Shown: in pieces, positions 57,903 to 64,000 of the stretch | Numbering within the stretch: the first letter of the stretch is position 1 | Layout of the letters: the number at the start of each line of letters is the position of its first letter | NCBI GenBank assembly: GCA_018340805.1 | Contig: JACMZG010000008.1 | Span: 30,080,259-30,144,258, forward strand | DNA from: Microvelia longipes | Taxonomy: Eukaryota > Arthropoda > Insecta > Hemiptera > Veliidae | Length of the DNA stretch: 64,000 nt | Direction of reading: 5' to 3' | Translations under genes and position numbers: made by a program | The notes under the pieces: model-generated | The model's input: the letters and a program-made list of their open reading frames with translations, nothing else | Told to the model about the DNA's origin: nothing | Databases searched by the model: none

Positions 57903-58400
57903 TTTTACTTTTCCTCATCTACTAATGCAAGTATAAAGAAAAGTATTGTGTTGACCCTATAAATCCAAAACAGAAGTTTCAACATAATTATCCGTTTCAG
58001 GCATTTTCATGATGATATAAGGAGTTTTTCATCATTCTGTCAGTCTGTGTCACGCATAACTCCCCTGTGTTTATGCTAATAGTGGAACCTTGGCATACAA
58101 ATCAGACATTAGGTCTAGTTGAGGTGCCAGGAGGATGACATTTTTCAGACTACGATATTACGATATATCAGAATATATTTTGACCGAGTCGTCAAATAAT
58201 TAAAAATTTGACCTTTCAAGTTGACAAAGACCGATATATACATCTATAAGGTGGTCGTGGTCAATTGATTTACAAAATTCCATTTTGAAAATATTGACTT
58301 TTGCATTTTAAAACTTTAACGGCCAGTTAATTTTTATTTTCTATACCTGCTCTCGACGTTCGACGTATCATCTGATTGTTATTTATTTCGATCGTTCGAC
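57903..58400 (+). mobile_element. Chimeric-family relative (subfamily 2), longest copy
   Basis: The 5' block is as in the 5S-chimeric family (TTTTTACTTTTCCTCATCTA, AAAGAAAAGTATTGTGTTGA, TAATTATCCGTTTCAGGC). It then differs: CACGCATAACTCCCCTGTGT, GGAACCTTGGCATACAAATC, AGGTCTAGTTGAGGTGCCAG, TTTGACCTTTCAAGTTGAC and CGACGTTCGACGTATCATC. No 5S part was found. It defines a second family that shares only the first ~150 bp. Confidence 0.6.
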
Positions 58401-58770
58401 AAATTTTTTATTGTTAATTTTAATTTAATTACTAGTGGAATTCTATTGCTACTTGAACTTTCAGTTTGTAAGTTATTGTAAGTATAACTTGTTAACTATA
58501 TTTTAGTAATACGAAAACAAAAAGTTTGTTTATATCTTTCAAAATCATTTAAATTATTAAAAATTTATATTTATTAAAGTCTACATTAATAAACTATAGT
58601 GCTAATATTCTATAAAAGAACTAAATTAATATAAAAAAGGCAGCTTAATATGATCACTGGTTTTTAATGCCGTTTTTTAAACATAAAAATAATTTTAACC
58701 AGAATTATTTTATTGAATGCCTTAAAAGGCTTTAACAGGTTAATAAGGCTATAACACCCTAGATATTTGT
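58401..58770. other. No gene seen
   Basis: AT-rich. Nothing recognised. Confidence 0.35.
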
Positions 58771-58784
58771 TTACTTAATAATTC

Positions 58785-58970
58785 TGATCTCAAGCTAAGC
58801 AAGGCCCAAGTATTCCTATCTTAAACTTCGGGTAATCATGAAATTTTGAAGACAGAGCGAAGCGAGTCCGAAGTTTAACACCTTAGAGTGGATAAACCAC
58901 TCTATTGTGAGATCGTGCGTATGGCGAGAGCGAAGTAATCCTACCTTAAATTTTGGATAGTCATGACAAT
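58785..58970 (+). mobile_element. Diverged chimeric-element tail fragment
   Basis: GATCTCAAGCTAAGCAAGGC may be a remnant of the 5S part. AGAGCGAAGCGAGTCCGAAG (~58855) is an intact tail motif. Two imperfect copies of CTTAAACTTCGGGTAATCAT / CTTAAATTTTGGATAGTCAT lie around it. Confidence 0.45.
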
Positions 58971-59112
58971 CTGAGTCATGTCTTTGTTTCAATCTTTTGT
59001 TTCAATGTCATGTTTTAACTAATATTAGCTTATTAAGTTAAAAGTAAAATTTACTGCATATTACGAGTATTTTATTTTCCATTATATTATTTTTTTTTAA
59101 TATAAAATTAAT

Positions 59113-59140
59113 TAGCTTGAAGGTCGGCCTCCTTCAAGCT
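59113..59140. repeat. Perfect hairpin
   Basis: AGCTTGAAGG and CCTTCAAGCT close on a short GC-rich loop (TCGGCCT). Confidence 0.8.
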
Positions 59141-60124
59141 CCGACATTGTTTATCTTTTCGAAATTTTTCGGAATTCAAGACTAAAAATCGTTCAATTTT
59201 TACACGGATTCGGAACCACTACTATACCCTATAAGTCGAACGAGGGCAATCAGAACCACTTTATTAATCAAATCAAAATTCAAAGGTAAAACATTTACGT
59301 ATATTTCGTTTATTTTCATTTAAGAAAGGTAGAAGTCAAATAGGCTGTTTATTATTTATTTCCTATAACCTCTTCTAATTCGCTAAGAATGCTGTTACCT
59401 AGTTTCAAACTGGTTTGCCAGTTAGGCATTGCCTTGTACGACCTCAATTGATGTAACTTAATAGTGCATTACTTTGATGGTAAATAGAATTAAATTTTTA
59501 AAATTTAACTGTTGAATGCTTTCTCTAGTTTAACTCGCTATTTAACCACTAATTATTCCTTTTTATCTCAGTCTAAAATTTAAATGAAATGCTCATTTTG
59601 GTTATTTTCTTTTTCAAATCTGCTTGTGGACTTTCTAAGATCCTTATATTCGTATTAAGGATGAATTGATTGATTAGATTTATTAAGCCTCGTATATTCT
59701 TACCAAATTACCCTTTCCTTTTTGTAACGAATGGGGTAAATTTCTCTAGACCACTTTTTCTTTTTAAATAATATTAACAATCTTAAGATGCTTTCAAACT
59801 AGCAGCTCCAGTTGTCACACAACACCATTGATGGCTTGGGGAGGATGAGAGAAATTTAACTCTGGTTTGTGTTTTTCGGCTTCCCCATCTTCTTTATAGG
59901 ATAAGAAGCATGATGATATCAAAACAAAAGTTGCCAAAAATGCAACGTTCTCTATCTTTATCAAATAAACACAGGCGGCTTCGCGCCTGGATTTTTAATT
60001 ACCTCACAGACACTGTGCTGAACACTAATTTAGTTGAGATAGTAGACTCAAAAAAACTAGCCCTAACATCATCATAAGCTCATTTTTCTTCTAATAATTC
60101 TAAACTTTTAAACCAGCCTTAGAA
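59141..60124. other. No gene seen
   Basis: Mixed composition. Nothing recognised. Confidence 0.35.
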
Positions 60125-60795
60125 ATGGTTTTAGGTGTTTTCAAGACCTCCTAAGTGGTTTTCACAAAGTTGTCCATCTGTATGTGTGAGTGTGGGTCTG
60201 TTACTATCGTAGCTCCTAGCGCATTTATGCTAGAGAGTTAAAACTTTGTACAAACATCAATCTTTAGGCCTAGTTGTGCTATCGGGAAAATATTTTTTTA
60301 TCATTAAGCCGCATTGATGAAAACAAAAATTTCGAAAAATCTTGTTTTGATTACGTTGATATTTGGTTCGCATGTAGTTATAAATGAGACAAATATATGT
60401 ACAAATTTTCATATTATTATGACAATTACTTTAATTTTTATCGAATGACTTGTTTACGTTTTTTAAAAAAATTGTAAAAATCGATAAAAAATCCAACAAG
60501 TTGAAATTTGGTACAACTGTATTTCTTTACGTAATAAATAAGTATACTAAGTTTCATTTCAATATGTCAAGTATATCTATGGTTTTTGTTTCGTCTTAAA
60601 AGTTACCTGCTTAAAAGTTGCCTGGATGGGTACCCGCTGGGAACAAAACTAATATAATTATTATCTCAGTACGAGCGAAGCGAGTCCAAAGACGTGTTGT
60701 TGTGTATATTTAGCGAGTCCGAAGTAAGGAGGATGAGCGTAGCGAATCCGATGTAATTAGGAAAAGTTCCGGGTACACCTTACCCGATTTTTTTA
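60125..60795 (+). mobile_element. Chimeric 5S-related element, copy F (5'-truncated)
   Basis: Starts within the body (GGTTTTAGGTGTTTTCAAGA, AAGTGGTTTTCACAAAGTTG). It continues CTAGAGAGTTAAAACTTTGT, CCTAGTTGTGCTATCGGG and TTTTTATCGAATGACTTG. The 5S-like part is at 60612-60655 (TTAAAAGTTGCCTGGATGGG, TACCCGCTGGGAACAAAAC). Tail motifs are ACGAGCGAAGCGAGTCCAAA (~60670), AGCGAGTCCGAAG (~60709) and GGATGAGCGTAGCGAATCCG (~60731). It ends TAGGAAAAGTTCCGGGTACA, CCTTACCCGATTTTTTT. Confidence 0.8.
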
Positions 60796-61415
60796 TTGGT
60801 AGTCTTCTCCTAGCTCCTAATAATTAGGGCAATAAATTAGAAAAATAAAAAATCGAGTGTAGAAATCTCATATAGAAAGAAGGGTGTATTTTTCTACAAC
60901 TTAGATGTTTCATTCAATTATCTCTATATCAATATTGTCGTGATCACTAATGATAAGACTATTTGAAGACAGTATTTAGATAAAACCAATTTCAGTAGAT
61001 GTTTACTTGAATTCGCTTACCTATCCTTTTAGCGAGCTTTGCGGTTATGAGATTTAGTTAATAATTTCAAACTAAATTCATAAAAGTTTTAGAAACGAAG
61101 TCACGTGTTAAATTAGTTGAGTAAAGTGGTGAGATAAGTTTTCTGAGGATGTGGTTGCCTCCGGGATCTTTGTTTCTAGTTGTGGAATTTACCTTGAGGT
61201 ACCATCTTCTTTATAAATTAAACCTGTAATGAAAAGTTCAACTGTTACCCCCTTATTTTCGGGTCAAAACTTAGTTTTGAGACTTTAGGCCTCATTGAAA
61301 GTTTCAAGTTAATGTTCATTATTTTGAGAAATAATGCACGAAGGTTAAATTTAACAATATTTACATTAACTTTTCAAAATTTGACTGTAAATGGGTGATT
61401 AATGTCTAGGCAGAA
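60796..61415. other. No gene seen
   Basis: Nothing recognised. Confidence 0.35.
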
Positions 61416-61419
61416 TGAC

Positions 61420-61423
61420 TCAT

Positions 61424-61480
<57 letters not shown>

Positions 61481-61487
61481 TATATAT
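61420..61487. repeat. (TA)n microsatellite
   Basis: TA repeats immediately before the (TA)n palindrome. ORFs across this region are artefacts. Confidence 0.9.
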
Positions 61488-61515
61488 AGTTTATGGAATA
61501 CATACACACACACAC

Positions 61516-61577
<62 letters not shown>

Positions 61578-61605
61578 GTGTGTGTGTGTATGTATTCCAT
61601 AAACT
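61488..61605. repeat. 118-bp perfect palindrome around (TA)n
   Basis: AGTTTATGGAATACATACAC + ACACACACATTTATA on the left and its exact reverse complement on the right flank a (TA)n centre. The arms include unique sequence (TTTATGGAATACATA), so the symmetry goes beyond the simple repeat. Confidence 0.9.
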
Positions 61606-61660
61606 CATTTTGCTTTGAAAATTCGCTAAAAAGGATCTAATGCTAATAATAATTAGCTGA
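61606..61660 (+). repeat. (TA)n-flanking motif
   Basis: GCTTTGAAAATTCGCTAAAA, as beside the TA tracts at 3.5 and 32.8 kb. Confidence 0.5.
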
Positions 61661-61980
61661 ACTTAAAGGCACGTTAGGTTATATAGGATTACTTGCGTGA
61701 TAAATTTCGGCTTGATCCCATCATTTTCCGTGTTTTTTACTTGAATGTCATACAATTTTTCGGATAGCAAAACTAGACCTAAATGTTCATTTTTTCTAGA
61801 ATTTTAAACTCTCTAGCATAATACACTAGGAGTTAAATGATAATAGACACATATTACACACATACAGATAAACAACTTTGTGAAAAGCAGCATTTTTTGC
61901 GAGGTCAGTACCTAGATGGGTGACACCTGGGAATTAAAAACCAACGTATGTCTATCTAATGACGAGCGAACGACTCAGAA
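61660..61980. mobile_element. Chimeric 5S-related element, copy G with inverted head
   Basis: 61660-61886 is body sequence in reverse orientation (rc contains CTAGTGTATTATGCTAGAGA and GGTCTAGTTTTGCTATCCGA). 61888-61933 is the 5S-like part in forward orientation (GCGAGGTCAGTACCTAGATG, GGTGACACCTGGGAATTAAA), followed by GACGAGCGAACGACTC. Head and 5S part are therefore in opposite orientations. Confidence 0.65.
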
Positions 61981-63480
61981 ATAAATACGTTCTTGTTAAT
62001 TATAAAATTAATTATTATGAAGAGCTTGAGCACTTTTTAGCAAGTTTCTATTTATTCTGAGGTTCTAATAAAAAAAATGCATTATAATTTAGATTAACTC
62101 TATATTATAAACGTAATATTTGTGTGCTTAAATCATCTTTATGAATAATTTATGAACACAATTAAGGTTTATTTATAGCATTAATTAATTAGTCCAACCG
62201 ATTGTAACATGTATAAGTAATTAATACATTTGGCACTTTATGCATCGCCTTTAATTAATACTAGGGTGCTTATATAAACATAATAAATATGTTCCTATAG
62301 AGTTTCTACATACTTAATTAATATACTTAATATTTAATACATTAAACCCGCATTACTTGTTTAAATACATTTAAACTTTTACATTATACCTTGGTCAAAA
62401 CATCATATTTTTGCGGGCTCTTGTGTGGCAGTTAAATTTTAACTCCGTGTGACCAGGCTGTTAAATAACACTTTACACTCTGAAAACCAGGCTGTAAACC
62501 TTGTTTTTCTATATTTATAATTCCTCTTATTTTTAAACGATTTTGTGATGCAATGTTAGAATTGTATCATCATACTTTATTATATTTTCTTATAAGTATT
62601 AACAATAAGGACTTAACTAATTATTTCCTTTATCGTTTATTTTTTATAGCCTTGGAGGTTTTTAACTTAACGATGAACTTGAAGATGATTCTACAAAGTA
62701 CCATGAAATCGTGGTTTATTATTTAAGTTCTTTATATTTCCTTAATTATAATTGTACATTTATATAAATCATTATTGTTTGTTCATAAATCTAATTTTTA
62801 ATAAATATACTTAACAATATGTTACTATTTTATATGTGTATTTGTTTGAATGAATTAGTTTGAATTAAAAATAAAATATAATAAATTATAAGTATTATGA
62901 TTATGAATGACAGAATTCATTGAAGATGACTAAATAATTAGTATATAAGTCGTGACTCACGGAACTTTGTCCACGCGTGCTATAGTCTCATGCGTTTATA
63001 TAAATAATAATATAAATAATAATGACTAAATTGATTTCTTGTTGAAGGATACCGATGAGATAATGGTTGCATAGTTTTGTTTAATAAGGAAGACGATTAT
63101 TTGAATATTTTTGTTATTTGTAAGGTCTTGGTCTAGGTTGTGTCTACGTGAGGTCTGGAAGAATTTTCTTTAAGAATATTAAAGACTGGTGATGCTATTG
63201 TGTTCCTTTGGATGGTTATTTATTTTTACCTTCTCACTATGAGGTCGTTAAGGAGTGTGTGGGGTTCAACAGTTGCTGAAAACTATCAGTTATTATATAT
63301 GTTCACAATTCCCTTGAAAACAAGCTAAGTTTATTTCATCTGCTTGTATATATGTTTATTTTTAACATATTATTAAGCAAAATTGGTACTTATTGTTTTT
63401 TTAAATTATTAGTAACGTTGTTAATTTTGTGACGTACGTAGCTGAGGTGTATTTCATATAAGTAAATGAGGAGTAGAGGG
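61981..63480. other. AT-rich sequence, no gene seen
   Basis: Short duplication of ACCAGGCTGT(T)AAA at ~62453 and ~62487. Nothing else recognised. Confidence 0.35.
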
Positions 63481-63483
63481 GAG

Positions 63484-63535
63484 AGAGGACGGACAAGGTC
63501 GTAGGCCTTGCAGGTCCCCGTCTTGTCCAGTCCTC
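63484..63535. repeat. GC-rich hairpin
   Basis: AGAGGACGGACAAGG and CTTGTCCAGTCCTCT form an imperfect stem with a central GC-rich loop. It sits in a locally GC-richer block (63470-63650) of unknown origin. Confidence 0.65.
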
Positions 63536-63650
63536 TAGTCCTGCTTCGAGTTCGCCTCGGGTCTGACGATCCAACTAACTTTTTTTAGAAGGCGTCCTGG
63601 ATTACGCTTTACGTCTTTTCTTTTTCCGCTCTGGCGCCGGAATCATTTTT

Positions 63651-64000
63651 TTTAAATATCATCCTATTTATACCTGAAGCTTTTAACTGTTAACCTTCGA
63701 GTACCGTAACCGATCTTGGCAGTTTTATTAAAAAGCCTCTCCTTATTTTCTTTTATAGTTCTTCCGGTATTTTTTTATTTTCTATTTATAAAATCATTTT
63801 TGTTTAACCTAGGGCTGTGATATAATTCGCTTAGTTTTCTTTAAATTTTTCGAAAATTGTATAGTGAAATATTTATACATCGCAATTAATTTTATTTATG
63901 TTAAGTGATTATTTTGCTGTGCTTCCTAAAAAAATGTTACTCTGAAATTTAAAATTTGTGAATTTTATATCTTAGTCAAATGATTTTTAGTGAGTCTACC
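63651..64000. other. No gene seen
   Basis: AT-rich sequence to the window end. Confidence 0.35.

Noticed and set aside
61406..61608. Two minus-strand ORFs
   Set aside because: Microsatellite and palindrome artefact, Ile/Tyr-rich.

Overview
This window looks like nuclear DNA of a metazoan, most likely an arthropod. It is very AT-rich and full of (TA)n microsatellites. No reading frame is both long and host-like; almost every long ORF is a microsatellite or repeat artefact. The recognisable pieces are RNA polymerase III genes or derivatives, non-LTR retrotransposon remnants of types common in arthropods, short inverted-repeat elements and tandem arrays. The arthropod call is an inference from repeat content; I cannot name the species. 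I see no complete host protein-coding gene. The only intact cellular gene is a nuclear-type tRNA-Cys(GCA) on the minus strand at 41384-41455, with a T-run terminator.

Layout. 0.4-3.5 kb: (TA)n tracts, a ~550-bp tRNA-headed SINE and a hAT-like end. 4.0-5.8 kb: two adjacent fold-back elements, a two-copy GC-rich repeat and a 25-bp minisatellite. 7-15 kb: sparse relics and a compound fold-back at 11.85-12.5 kb. 15.99-18.27 kb: a 2.3-kb array of a ~34-bp monomer with higher-order structure. 19.5-23.5 kb: AT-rich sequence with nothing identifiable. 24.2-26.4 kb: a chimeric 5S-related element, a 44-bp minisatellite starting at its 3' end, and a Tc1/mariner-type MITE. 28.7-31.1 kb: a dispersed repeat, a large fold-back and another chimeric element. 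32-43.7 kb: (TA)n loci, a third chimeric element with a tandem 5' end, a non-LTR C-terminal remnant, the tRNA gene, and a broken C-terminus of an R2-like non-LTR element. 45.5-51.2 kb: a chimeric element with an internal palindrome, a tRNA-like relic, a broken reverse transcriptase and a GC-richer unclassified block. 52-56.5 kb: the second long SINE copy and a 31-bp minisatellite. 57.9-62 kb: more chimeric-family copies and a (TA)n palindrome.

The main candidate for something undescribed is a dispersed family of ~700-830 bp. Its 3' third contains the 3' half of 5S rRNA (the box C region), followed by two or three copies of a GAGCGAAGCGAGTC-like motif and a T-run. At least five substantial copies and several fragments lie in this one window. 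Individual copies show a tandemly repeated 5' end, an internal palindrome, a head inversion, and a minisatellite growing from the 3' end. All sequence comparisons here were made by eye between parts of the window; no database search was possible.
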